This document shows, piece after piece, positions 10,797 through 17,468 of a stretch of DNA of 18,211 nt (the first letter of the stretch is position 1; every line of letters begins with the position of its first letter). Source of the stretch: an uncultured Mailhella sp. (GTDB lineage: Bacteria > Desulfobacterota > Desulfovibrionia > Desulfovibrionales > Desulfovibrionaceae); NCBI GenBank assembly GCA_905192935.1, contig CAJJMX010000009.1:1-18211 (forward strand), read 5' to 3'. The position numbers and the translations under genes were made by a program. The notes below the pieces were generated by a model. The model worked only from the letters and a program-made list of their open reading frames with translations. It did not search any database and was not told the DNA's origin.

Positions 10797-11894
10797 ATGT
10801 CGTCGGCCCGAAGATTTGCTTCTTTTGTGACGTGCTGCGCCCTTGTGGCCTGCACGGGCCTTGCGGCCTGTGCGCCGAAACGGCAGGACGCCCGGACGGA
10901 CATGGAAAATGCGCTCTCTCAGGAAGAGAAGGATGTGGATTCCGCTCTCGTCCTTGACAGAGAACTGTATCTGGCTTCCACCTCCCCGGGAACGCTCGTG
11001 GAAAGCGATTCGCTCAGTGTTTCCGAGCTTGCGGAGCATCGCGCGCCCTACGGCGATTCGCTCGAGCTCACTTCCGACCCCTCCTCGTGGCAGCTGCCCG
11101 AGGGACTCATGCAGATGGAGCGCTCTTCCTCCTCTTCCGGGAACGGGCAGTGGAACATGCCGGATCCCAACAGCAGGGAAGCGCGCAGACTGGCCGAGAT
11201 GCACACGAAGGAGGCGCTCTGTTCCACGGGCGAGACCGTGTGCATCACCTCCCCCTACGGCGTGCGCCGCTCTTCCCGCCGCTCGCACAAGGGCATAGAC
11301 ATACGCGCGCCTTTGGGCTCTCCCATCATGGCGTTCCGAAGCGGCGTGGTCGTGTGCGCCGAGTATCACGGCAGCTACGGCAATATGGTGGAAATCCAGC
11401 AGGATGACGGCATCCTCTCCCGCTACGCCCACATGAGTCAGATCCTTGTGCGCAAGGGAGACAGAGTGGCTCCCGGACTCATGATAGGCCGCGTGGGCTC
11501 CACGGGGCGCTCCACGGGACCGCATCTGCACTTCGAGCTTCTTATCGACAACAGGCAGATGAATCCCATGGCCTATCTGCCCACGCCCAAGCAGGTGGTC
11601 ACCAAGGGCACGGAGGCGGACGCCGCCGCGGCGCGCAAGGCGCTCTCCAAGTCCGGCCGTTCCAAGAGCAAGGTTACGAAGAGCTCTTCCAGAAGTTCCA
11701 AAAAGGTGACCTCGACGAGGAAAAGTTCGTCCAAGAAGTCGGTGGCATCGTCGAAGAAAAAGACGTCGGGCAAAAAGACGGCGGTAAAGAAGACCGCTTC
11801 GGCAAAGAAGACTTCGGTCAAAAAGACCTCATCGTCAAAAACGTCGTCAAAGAAGACGACAAGCTCATCCGGCAGGAAGAGCACCTCGAAGTAG
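10797..11894 (+). CDS. M23/LytM-type peptidase lipoprotein with Lys/Ser-rich tail
   Basis: The 365-residue protein starts with a lipoprotein signal peptide. The lipobox LAAC has its cysteine at residue 25, so it should be exported and lipid-anchored. An alternative LVAC ends at residue 19. Residues ~30-150 are low-complexity and acidic/Ser-rich. The M23 domain (about 155-265) carries HKGIDI and HLHFE motifs. These, with RYAHMSQ, supply the zinc and catalytic residues, so it looks like an active murein endopeptidase rather than a degenerate activator such as EnvC. The last ~85 residues are almost entirely Lys, Ser and Thr (repeats like KKTS and SSKK). That strongly basic tail could bind anionic cell-wall material or nucleic acid. 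An AAGGAG site (about 10786-10791) precedes ATG 10797. A strong terminator follows. Confidence 0.9.
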   Translation: MSSARRFASFVTCCALVACTGLAACAPKRQDARTDMENALSQEEKDVDSALVLDRELYLASTSPGTLVESDSLSVSELAEHRAPYGDSLELTSDPSSWQLPEGLMQMERSSSSSGNGQWNMPDPNSREARRLAEMHTKEALCSTGETVCITSPYGVRRSSRRSHKGIDIRAPLGSPIMAFRSGVVVCAEYHGSYGNMVEIQQDDGILSRYAHMSQILVRKGDRVAPGLMIGRVGSTGRSTGPHLHFELLIDNRQMNPMAYLPTPKQVVTKGTEADAAAARKALSKSGRSKSKVTKSSSRSSKKVTSTRKSSSKKSVASSKKKTSGKKTAVKKTASAKKTSVKKTSSSKTSSKKTTSSSGRKSTSK

Positions 11895-11955
11895 GCCTTT
11901 CTGCGAGGCCGTTCCCATATCCGCGCAGGCGGCGCGCAGCACATGTATTCAACGG

Positions 11956-11984
11956 GCTCCCGGTTCATCCGGGAGCTTTTTTTT
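11956..11984 (+). terminator. Rho-independent terminator after the M23 lipoprotein gene
   Basis: GCTCCCGG (11956-11963) pairs perfectly with CCGGGAGC (11969-11976) around TTCAT. Eight T residues follow (11977-11984). It separates the housekeeping block from the urease operon. Confidence 0.93.
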
Positions 11985-12057
11985 GTCCTTTGCGCGCATT
12001 TCGGGACTTTCGCGGACAGGCCGTTCAGCCCATGCGGCCCTCGAAAAGTCCGGTCTT

Positions 12058-12164
12058 TTTCTCATGAGGCGTAACGTTATTACAATATCCCTCTCACGGG
12101 CCCGGCGATAGGGTTGAGCCTGAAAGCGGCAGAACGCCGTTTTCCATCTCTATCATAAGGAGGT
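12058..12164 (+). promoter_or_regulatory. Urease operon promoter region and leader hairpin
   Basis: The palindrome TAACGTTA (12072-12079) is directly followed by a -10-like TACAAT (12081-12086). I find no good -35 box 16-18 bases upstream, which would suit an activator-dependent promoter, but that is inference. In the leader, GAAAGCGGC (12122-12130) pairs with GCCGTTTTC (12136-12144) through nine positions with one G-T wobble and a five-base loop. A very strong ribosome-binding site, AAGGAGGT (12157-12164), follows. I recognised no full NikR operator and no NiCo or cobalamin riboswitch core. Confidence 0.4.
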
Positions 12165-12167
12165 CCC

Positions 12168-12470
12168 ATGCACCTTACCCCGCGAGAAATCGACAAGCTC
12201 ATGGTGCTGTCCCTGGCGGAAGTGGCGCAGCGCCGCAGGGAAAAAGGGCTGAAGCTCAACCATCCCGAAGCCGTGGCCATCATCACCGCCACGGCTCTTG
12301 AGGGCGCGCGCGCCGGCAAGACCGTGGAAGAGGTCATGAACGACGCGCGCAAGGCGCTCACCCGCGACGAAGTCATGGAAGGCGTGCCCGACATGATCCC
12401 CTTCGTGCAGCTTGAGGCCGTGTTCACGGACGGCAGCCGTCTGGTCACGGTGCACGATCCCATAAGCTGA
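12168..12470 (+). CDS. ureA: Urease subunit gamma
   Basis: UreA is the smallest structural subunit of the (alpha-beta-gamma)3 urease, which hydrolyses urea to ammonia and carbamate. The protein has 100 residues, the normal length, and the family pattern is clear: MHLTPREIDKL, RRREKGLKLNHPEAVA and VPDMIPFVQLEAVFTDGSRLVTVHDPI. ATG 12168 is three bases after AAGGAGGT. This is the first gene of the operon. The 73-base gap to ureB is larger than in most urease operons and holds two hairpins. Confidence 0.97.
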   Translation: MHLTPREIDKLMVLSLAEVAQRRREKGLKLNHPEAVAIITATALEGARAGKTVEEVMNDARKALTRDEVMEGVPDMIPFVQLEAVFTDGSRLVTVHDPIS

Positions 12471-12523
12471 GGAACGCCGCGTTCCGGCAGAGGCTTCCAT
12501 CCTTCACGCCGGGGCTTCCCGGC
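12471..12523 (+). other. Two perfect hairpins in the ureA-ureB gap
   Basis: GGAACG-CCG-CGTTCC (12471-12485) begins directly after the ureA stop codon. GCCGGG-GCTT-CCCGGC (12508-12523) lies 20 bases before ureB. Neither has a following T-run, so they look more like mRNA processing or stability elements than terminators. Confidence 0.45.
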
Positions 12524-12543
12524 ACAACACAGGCAGGCAGCAC

Positions 12544-12936
12544 ATGGCAGATTCGCCCAAGGCTCCCGTCGGCGGATGCATCTTCGCCGCGGACCCCATT
12601 TCGTTCAATGAGTCCAAGCCTTCCGTGACGCTCAAGGTGCGCAACACCGGCGACCGTCCCATTCAGGTAGGCTCCCATTTCCACTTCTTCGAGGTCAACC
12701 GCGCGCTCGAGTTCGACCGCGCCGCGGCCTACGGCATGAGGCTGAACATCCCCTCCACCACGGCCATACGCTTTGAGCCCGGCGACGAGAAAACGGTTTC
12801 TCTCGTCCCCTACGGCGGGCTTGCCAGCGTGTACGGCTTCAACAACCTTGTGGACGCCTGGACAGGCGACGAGCACGGCAAGGCGGTGAAGATAGCAAGG
12901 GCTCTCGCTCTGGGCTTCAAGAACGCGAAGCTCTGA
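12544..12936 (+). CDS. ureB: Urease subunit beta
   Basis: UreB is the second small structural subunit of urease. The protein is 130 residues, slightly longer than the usual ~105-125. The signature NTGDRPIQVGSHFHFFEVNRAL and the FEPG and VYGFN blocks are conserved. The usual IPAGTAVRFEPG reads IPSTTAIRFEPG here, a mild divergence. ATG 12544 has only a weak ribosome-binding site (CAGGCAGG about 8 bases upstream). That is surprising for a subunit needed in 1:1 ratio with the well-initiated UreA. The gene is separated from ureC by a 158-base gap. Confidence 0.96.
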   Translation: MADSPKAPVGGCIFAADPISFNESKPSVTLKVRNTGDRPIQVGSHFHFFEVNRALEFDRAAAYGMRLNIPSTTAIRFEPGDEKTVSLVPYGGLASVYGFNNLVDAWTGDEHGKAVKIARALALGFKNAKL

Positions 12937-12965
12937 GACCGGGAACCTTTCCTTGTCGGCAAAGA

Positions 12966-13027
12966 TGCGCCGGGCGACGGCCCGGGCGGGTGGAAGCACC
13001 TTCGGTCGGATGCTCCGACACTTTTTT
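12966..13027 (+). terminator. Terminator-like hairpin between ureB and ureC
   Basis: GTCGGA (13005-13010) and TCCGAC (13014-13019) form a perfect six-pair stem with a three-base loop. Two bases later comes a run of six T (13022-13027). Just upstream, CGCCGGGC and GCCCGGGCG (about 12968-12988) form a second stem with one bulge. AAGAC-GGC-GTCTT (13048-13060) adds a third small hairpin. The layout is that of an intrinsic terminator or attenuator inside the operon. If real, it would cause partial termination before ureC. Confidence 0.5.
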
Positions 13028-13094
13028 CCGTGCCTGCGTACTGCCCGAAGACGGCGTCTTTTCCGACGAAACGGCTTCAAACCAAGGATTGCAC

Positions 13095-14813
13095 ATGCCC
13101 CAGATATCAAGACAGGAGTATTCCAGCCTGTACGGCCCCACAGTGGGCGATAAAATCAGGCTCGGCGACACGGATCTTTACGTGGAAATCGAAAAGGATC
13201 TGCGCGGTTACGGCGACGAGGTCATCTACGGCGGCGGCAAGACGCTGCGCGCCGGCGAGGGCGGCGACTCCCGTTCCGTGCGGGACAACGGCGTGCTTGA
13301 CCTCGTCATCACCAACGCCACCATCATCGACGCCGTGCAGGGCGTCATCAAGGCCGACGTGGGCATCCGCGACGGCCGCATCGTCGGCATCGGCAAGGCG
13401 GGCAATCCCGCCGTCATGGACAACGTGGATCCGCACCTTGTGGTGGGCAACTCCACGGACGCCATCTCCGGCGAGCATCTCATCCTCACCGCCGGCGGCA
13501 TAGACGCCCATGTGCATCTCGTGTGCCCGCAGCAGGCGCAGACCGCCATCTCCAACGGCATCACCACCTTCTTCGGCGGCGGCATAGGCCCCTCCGACGG
13601 CACCAACGGCACCACCATCACCCCCGGCGCGTGGAACATCCACCGCATCATGGAAGCCGCCGAGGCCCTTCCCGTGAACCTCGGCATACTCGGCAAAGGA
13701 CACGCCTACAACGAAGAGCCCCTGCGCGAACAGATCGAGGCCGGAGCCTGCGGCTTCAAGATCCATGAGGACTGGGGCGCCATGCCCGCCATCATCCGCG
13801 CCGCGCTTTCCGTGGCCGACAAGATGGACGTGCAGGTCTCCATCCACACCGACACCCTGAACGAAGCGGGCTACGTGGAAGACACTATAGCCGCCATGGA
13901 AGGCCGGGTCATCCACACCTTCCATACCGAAGGCGCGGGCGGCGGTCATGCCCCGGACATCATCCGCGTGGCCGGACAGCCCAACGTCCTGCCGAGCTCC
14001 ACCAACCCCACGCTGCCCTTCGGCGTGAACTCGCAGGCGGAGCTTTTCGACATGATCATGGTCTGCCACAACCTGAACCACAACGTGCCCTCCGACGTTT
14101 CCTTTGCGGAAAGCCGCGTGCGTCCCGAGACCATAGCGGCGGAAAACGTGCTGCACGACATGGGCGCCATTTCCTGCATAGCCAGCGACTCGCAGGCCAT
14201 GGGACGCGTGGGCGAAAACTGGATACGCGCCATCCAGACGGCAAGCGCCATGAAGGCGGCCCGCGGCAAGCTTCCCGAGGATTCGGCGGACAACGACAAC
14301 TTCCGCGTGCTGCGCTACGTGGCCAAGGTGACCATCAATCCGGCCATCATCCAGGGCGTCTCCCATCTCATCGGCTCCGTGGAAACGGGCAAGGTGGCCG
14401 ACCTCGTGCTCTGGCAGCCGCAGTTCTTCGGCGCCAAGCCCTACATGGTCATCAAGGGCGGCGCCATCGCCTGGTCCATCATGGGCGATCCCAACGCCTC
14501 CCTGCCCACGCCTCAGCCCGTCATCTACCGGCCCATGTTCGGCTCCATCGGCCGGTGCCTCCAGTCCACCCGCTATACCTTCACCTCGCAGGCCGCCATG
14601 GACCGCGGCATAGGCGAACAGCTCGGCCTGAAGAGCCATCTTGAGGCCGTGCACGGCATACGCAGCCTCACCAAGCACTGCATGGTGAGAAACAACCTGA
14701 CGCCTCACATCGAGGTCAATCCCGAAACCTTCGCCGTCATGGTGGACGGGGTGCACATCACGGTGCCTCCGGTTCAGCATGCCAGTCTGGCCCAGCTGTA
14801 TTTCTTCAGTTAA
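13095..14813 (+). CDS. ureC: Urease subunit alpha (catalytic)
   Basis: UreC carries the di-nickel active site that hydrolyses urea. The protein is 572 residues, the standard size. Catalytic residues are all in place, offset by +5 from Klebsiella numbering. They are H139/H141 (GGIDAHVHL), the carbamylated lysine K222 with H224 in GFKIHEDWG, H251 (SIHTDTLNEAG), H277 (FHTEGAGGGHAPD), C324/H325 in the mobile flap (MVCHNLNHNVPSD) and D365 (SDSQAMGR). ATG 13095 with AAGGA (13084-13088) is chosen because MPQISRQEYSSLYGPTVGDK matches UreC N-termini. A longer frame from 12990 would translate the terminator-like hairpin. It should be an active nickel urease. The stop is followed by 607 bases without a gene. 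Confidence 0.98.
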   Translation: MPQISRQEYSSLYGPTVGDKIRLGDTDLYVEIEKDLRGYGDEVIYGGGKTLRAGEGGDSRSVRDNGVLDLVITNATIIDAVQGVIKADVGIRDGRIVGIGKAGNPAVMDNVDPHLVVGNSTDAISGEHLILTAGGIDAHVHLVCPQQAQTAISNGITTFFGGGIGPSDGTNGTTITPGAWNIHRIMEAAEALPVNLGILGKGHAYNEEPLREQIEAGACGFKIHEDWGAMPAIIRAALSVADKMDVQVSIHTDTLNEAGYVEDTIAAMEGRVIHTFHTEGAGGGHAPDIIRVAGQPNVLPSSTNPTLPFGVNSQAELFDMIMVCHNLNHNVPSDVSFAESRVRPETIAAENVLHDMGAISCIASDSQAMGRVGENWIRAIQTASAMKAARGKLPEDSADNDNFRVLRYVAKVTINPAIIQGVSHLIGSVETGKVADLVLWQPQFFGAKPYMVIKGGAIAWSIMGDPNASLPTPQPVIYRPMFGSIGRCLQSTRYTFTSQAAMDRGIGEQLGLKSHLEAVHGIRSLTKHCMVRNNLTPHIEVNPETFAVMVDGVHITVPPVQHASLAQLYFFS

Positions 14814-14828
14814 GAGGCCGTGCCGGGA

Positions 14829-15221
14829 CCGGGGCCCGTCATGCCGGACACGCACTGCGGGCGCAGGACTTGCACGCTTCGGGGCAGCTTTCCGCCGCAG
14901 GTGAACTGCGCCGGAGCCGCCCCTTGCGCGGCATCCGCCTGAAGGCAGGATGCCGGACATCTTCGGGCTGAGTCCTTTCGGGCGTCCCCGGGGGCCGGGG
15001 CCCGTCATGCCGGACACGCACTGCGGGCGCAGGACTCGCACGCTTCGGGGCAGCTTTCCGCCGCAGGTGAACTGCGCCGGAGCCGCCCCTTGCGCGGCAT
15101 CCGCCTGAAGGCAGGATGCCGGACATCTTCGGGCTGAGTCCTTTCGGGCGTCCCCGGGGGCCGGGGCCCGTCATGCCGGACACGCGCTGCGGGCGCGAGA
15201 CTTGCACGCTTCGGGGCAGCT
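14829..15221 (+). repeat. 166-bp tandem repeat (two full copies plus a partial third)
   Basis: Copy 1 is 14829-14994, copy 2 is 14995-15160 and partial copy 3 is 15161-15221. Copies 1 and 2 differ at one base by my reading (T/C in GGACT(T/C)GCACG). Copy 3 has a few changes and diverges after base 61. Each full unit contains internal pairing. In copy 1 these are CCGCCGCAG/CTGCGCCGG (14892-14914, one mismatch), GCCGC/GCGGC (14916-14932) and GCATCC/GGATGC (14931-14953). Since 166 is not divisible by three, a reading frame shifts between copies. Long minus-strand open frames here are a GC-composition effect, so I treat the unit as non-coding. Confidence 0.93.
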
Positions 15222-15239
15222 CTTCGTTTGGGCGGAAAA

Positions 15240-15362
15240 GCCGGAACGGCGTCGGCCGCATGACGGGCCCCCTGCGGCACGGGAAGGGAAATGTTTCGGA
15301 CAGGAATTTTCGTCCGGGCGCTTCGAAAACCATGTTCAGAGCGCCCGGACGGACGTTCCGGC
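15240..15362 (+). ncRNA. Candidate structured RNA (three-way junction) upstream of ureE
   Basis: Three perfect stems nest correctly. P1 is GCCGGAACG (15240-15248) with CGTTCCGGC (15354-15362), 9 pairs. P2 is GCCGCA (15255-15260) with TGCGGC (15273-15278), 6 pairs. P3 is CGTCCGGGCGCT (15311-15322) with AGCGCCCGGACG (15340-15351), 12 pairs and a 17-base loop. P3 abuts P1 with two bases between. The purine-rich joining strand 15279-15310 is the least GC-rich part. The element ends 58 bases before the ureE start. It matches no RNA family I know. It could be a leader RNA, a 3' fragment-stabilising structure or a remnant of a mobile repeat. Confidence 0.4.
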
Positions 15363-15420
15363 CCGGGAGAAACGCGCCCTGAAGCGGCGCGGACAAAGGA
15401 AAACGCGACGGGGGAAGAGA

Positions 15421-15996
15421 GTGGAAATCGTTGAAAAGGTACTGGGCAACAGGGCTGATGCGGCATGGGCCGCACGTCTGAACGGCGCTTCTGTGGACTG
15501 GCTGGAGCTTTCGCAGTGGGACGCGCAGAAAAACCGTCTGCGCAAGGAGACCGAGGGCGGTCGGAGCATGGCCGTGGCGCTGGAGAGAGGCGAGAGCCTG
15601 CGCGACGGCGACGTCTTGGAATGGGATGAAGCCTCCCGCAGCGCCGTGGTGTGCCGCATACGTCTGTGCCCCGTCATGGCCGTGGATCTGACGGGACTTG
15701 CCGCGCTCGGGGTGGAGAGCGCCGTTTCCTCCGCGGTCAGGCTCGGGCATGCGCTCGGCAATCAGCACTGGCCCGCCGTGGTGAAGAAGGGCGTGGTCTA
15801 TGTGCCCATGACGGCGGATGAGAAGGTCATGAGCGCGGTCATGGACACGCACGACATTGCCGGTGTGACCTACGCCTTCTTGTCCGGCGAGAGCGTGTAC
15901 GATCTTCTTTCCGGCGAGGAGGCGAGGCTTCTGTTCGGCGGAGCGGAAAGTCCGCTTTCCGGTCACGGGCATCACCATCACGAGCATCACGCCTGA
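15421..15996 (+). CDS. ureE: Urease accessory protein UreE (nickel chaperone)
   Basis: UreE binds nickel and passes it to UreG and the apo-urease complex in the cytoplasm. The protein is 191 residues with a GTG start at 15421, preceded by GGGGGAAGAG. The family start VEIVEKVLGN is a good fit. The central GHALGNQHWP block carries the conserved interfacial nickel histidine (H110) and H116. The C-terminus is a His-rich tail, HGHHHHEHHA, like the nickel-storing tail of Klebsiella UreE. A longer frame from 15202 exists but would translate the structured spacer and has no similarity to UreE. The gene is 19 bases before ureF. Confidence 0.95.
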   Translation: MEIVEKVLGNRADAAWAARLNGASVDWLELSQWDAQKNRLRKETEGGRSMAVALERGESLRDGDVLEWDEASRSAVVCRIRLCPVMAVDLTGLAALGVESAVSSAVRLGHALGNQHWPAVVKKGVVYVPMTADEKVMSAVMDTHDIAGVTYAFLSGESVYDLLSGEEARLLFGGAESPLSGHGHHHHEHHA

Positions 15997-16015
15997 GTCG
16001 TACGCGGAGGCGGCA

Positions 16016-16780
16016 GTGGACATTCTTTCTCTTGTCAGGCTGATGCAGTTCGGAGACTCCATGCTTCCCACCGGAGCGTTTGCCTTTTCCAGCGCGCTGG
16101 AGGCGGCGGCGCAGACGGGCGTGGTGCATGACGCGCGCACGCTTCAGCAGTACGTGGTGTCGGCGCTCAGGCAGGCTTCCACGGGCGACGCCGTGGGACT
16201 CGCCTTTGCGCTGCGGGCCCTTGTCGCCGATCCCGTGAGCGCCGGGGGCGAAGTTTCGGAAAGGACGCTGACGAGGCTTCAGGACGTGGATACGGCGCTT
16301 TGCCGGCGCAAGCTTCCCGAGGAGTTCCGGGACATGATGACGAAGACCGGGGTCAAGCTTGCGGAGCTCGGGGCAAGGACCGTGCCGTCGCCGCTGCTTT
16401 CGCGCTGGCTTTCGAAGATCGCCTCGGGCGGAACGCCCGGTTCGTATCCCGTGTCGCTGGCGGTGCTCTTCGCCGCCACGGCCTTTGCGGGAAAGCCCGT
16501 GCGCGGCGCGGACGGAAAGGAAGAGGAGGAGATTTTTCAGGAGGGGCTCACCGTCTACTTCTACGGTGTGGCCATGGGGATCCTGAACGCCTCGCTTCGT
16601 CTCATGCGCGTCACGCATCTTGACGCGCAGGCGGTTTTGTACCGCAGCAGTTCTCTTTTTGAGGAACTTTGCCGGACTGCGCTGTCCACGCCGCTCGACC
16701 GCATGACGGGATATGCCCCCATGACGGAGATACTTTCCGCCGTCCATGCCCGTTCCCGTGTCCGTCTTTTTATGAGCTGA
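16016..16780 (+). CDS. ureF: Urease accessory protein UreF
   Basis: UreF acts with UreD and UreG in the complex that activates apo-urease, and it gates GTP hydrolysis by UreG. The 254-residue protein is a little longer than typical (about 220-235). The N-terminal block LMQFGDSMLPTGAFAFSSALE is diagnostic. The rest is helical, with the family's conserved late segment LNASLRLMRVTHLDAQAVLY. The start is GTG 16016 with GGAGG at 16006-16010, five bases away. The extra length lies around residues 75-95 and 150-165, where charged loops such as GADGKEEEEI occur. It is followed 13 bases later by ureG. Confidence 0.94.
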   Translation: MDILSLVRLMQFGDSMLPTGAFAFSSALEAAAQTGVVHDARTLQQYVVSALRQASTGDAVGLAFALRALVADPVSAGGEVSERTLTRLQDVDTALCRRKLPEEFRDMMTKTGVKLAELGARTVPSPLLSRWLSKIASGGTPGSYPVSLAVLFAATAFAGKPVRGADGKEEEEIFQEGLTVYFYGVAMGILNASLRLMRVTHLDAQAVLYRSSSLFEELCRTALSTPLDRMTGYAPMTEILSAVHARSRVRLFMS

Positions 16781-16793
16781 AGGAGGCTCTTTC

Positions 16794-17468
16794 ATGAAGA
16801 AGGTTACCCGTATCGGCGTCGGCGGCCCCGTGGGCTCCGGCAAGACGGCCGTCATCGAGGCCGTGGTGCCCGTGCTCATGAAGCGCGGCGTGCGTCCTCT
16901 CATCATCACCAACGACGTGGTGACCACCGAGGATGCGAAGCATGTGCAGAGAGAGCTTGCCGGCGTGCTCGAACCTGAAAAGATCGTGGGCGTGGAGACC
17001 GGGGCCTGTCCCCACACCGCCATCCGCGAGGACCCCAGCATGAACCTTGCCGCCGTGGAGGAGCTCGAAAAGCGCTTTCCCGACAGCGACGTGGTGTTCA
17101 TAGAGAGCGGCGGCGACAACCTCACGCTTACCTTCAGTCCGGCGCTTGCCGACTTCTTCATTTACGTCATCGACGTGGCCGCAGGAGACAAGATCCCCCG
17201 CAAGAGCGGTCCCGGCGTGTGTCACTCCGACATTCTGGTCATCAACAAGGAGGACCTCGCTCCTTACGTGGGCGCGAGTCTCGAGGTCATGGACCGCGAC
17301 TCCAGACTCATGCGCGGCGACAGGCCCTTTATCTTCACCAACTGCATGACCGGCCGCAACATCGACGTTCTGGCCGACTGGATCATGCGCGACGCGCTTT
17401 TCGACGTGCCTGTCCGCACTCGTGAAGAATCCCCGGAAACGTCCGCCGAAGGGGCCGTCCATGCATGA
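16794..17468 (+). CDS. ureG: Urease accessory GTPase UreG
   Basis: UreG is the SIMIBI-class GTPase that drives nickel insertion into urease. The protein is 224 residues. The P-loop GGPVGSGKT is at residues 10-18, and the metal-binding CPH motif is C72-P73-H74 in VETGACPHTAIREDPS. ESGGDNLTLTFSP and the base-specificity motif NKEDL follow. ATG 16794 is preceded by AAGGAGG (16780-16786). The C-terminus ends inside ureD: the ureG stop TGA (17466-17468) overlaps the ureD start by eight bases, consistent with translational coupling. Confidence 0.98.
   Translation: MKKVTRIGVGGPVGSGKTAVIEAVVPVLMKRGVRPLIITNDVVTTEDAKHVQRELAGVLEPEKIVGVETGACPHTAIREDPSMNLAAVEELEKRFPDSDVVFIESGGDNLTLTFSPALADFFIYVIDVAAGDKIPRKSGPGVCHSDILVINKEDLAPYVGASLEVMDRDSRLMRGDRPFIFTNCMTGRNIDVLADWIMRDALFDVPVRTREESPETSAEGAVHA

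Larger units (their letters stand above)
14814..15420 (+). other. Long ureC-ureE intergenic region
   Basis: This 607-base gap holds no gene I can support. Its left two-thirds is the 166-bp tandem repeat. Its right third (15222-15420) carries strong inverted repeats and the ureE ribosome-binding site (GGGGGAAGAG just before 15421). In most urease operons ureE follows ureC closely, so this looks like an inserted or expanded spacer. An open frame in phase with ureE begins at 15202, but its translation before residue V/M at 15421 has no UreE similarity. Confidence 0.85.

Noticed and set aside
12058..12100. NikR operator at the urease promoter
   Set aside because: I see one GTAAC half-site at 12071 but no matching GTTAC half-site at the expected distance upstream, so the dyad is not supported.
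12990..13094. N-terminal extension of UreC
   Set aside because: It would translate the terminator-like hairpin and T-run. ATG 13095 has AAGGA upstream and the typical UreC beginning.
13107..15041. Long minus-strand open frame (644 codons) antisense to ureC
   Set aside because: It lies opposite a clear ureC, its translation is rich in His, Gly, Ala and Val as expected from an antisense frame in GC-rich DNA, and it matches no family I recognise.
14829..15221. CRISPR array or integron attC sites
   Set aside because: There are no short direct repeats with unique spacers; the copies are contiguous and near identical. No Cas or integrase gene is present, and the attC core sites are not visible.
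15202..15420. N-terminal extension of UreE
   Set aside because: The extra residues are Arg-rich, translate the inverted repeats of the spacer and have no UreE similarity. GTG 15421 has a ribosome-binding site and the correct family N-terminus.
14839..16140. Minus-strand frame through the 166-bp repeats (433 codons), as a possible repeat protein
   Set aside because: The unit length of 166 is not a multiple of three, so the same DNA is read in shifted frames in successive copies. The translation is Arg/Pro/Ala/Gly-rich and the frame continues antisense to ureE.
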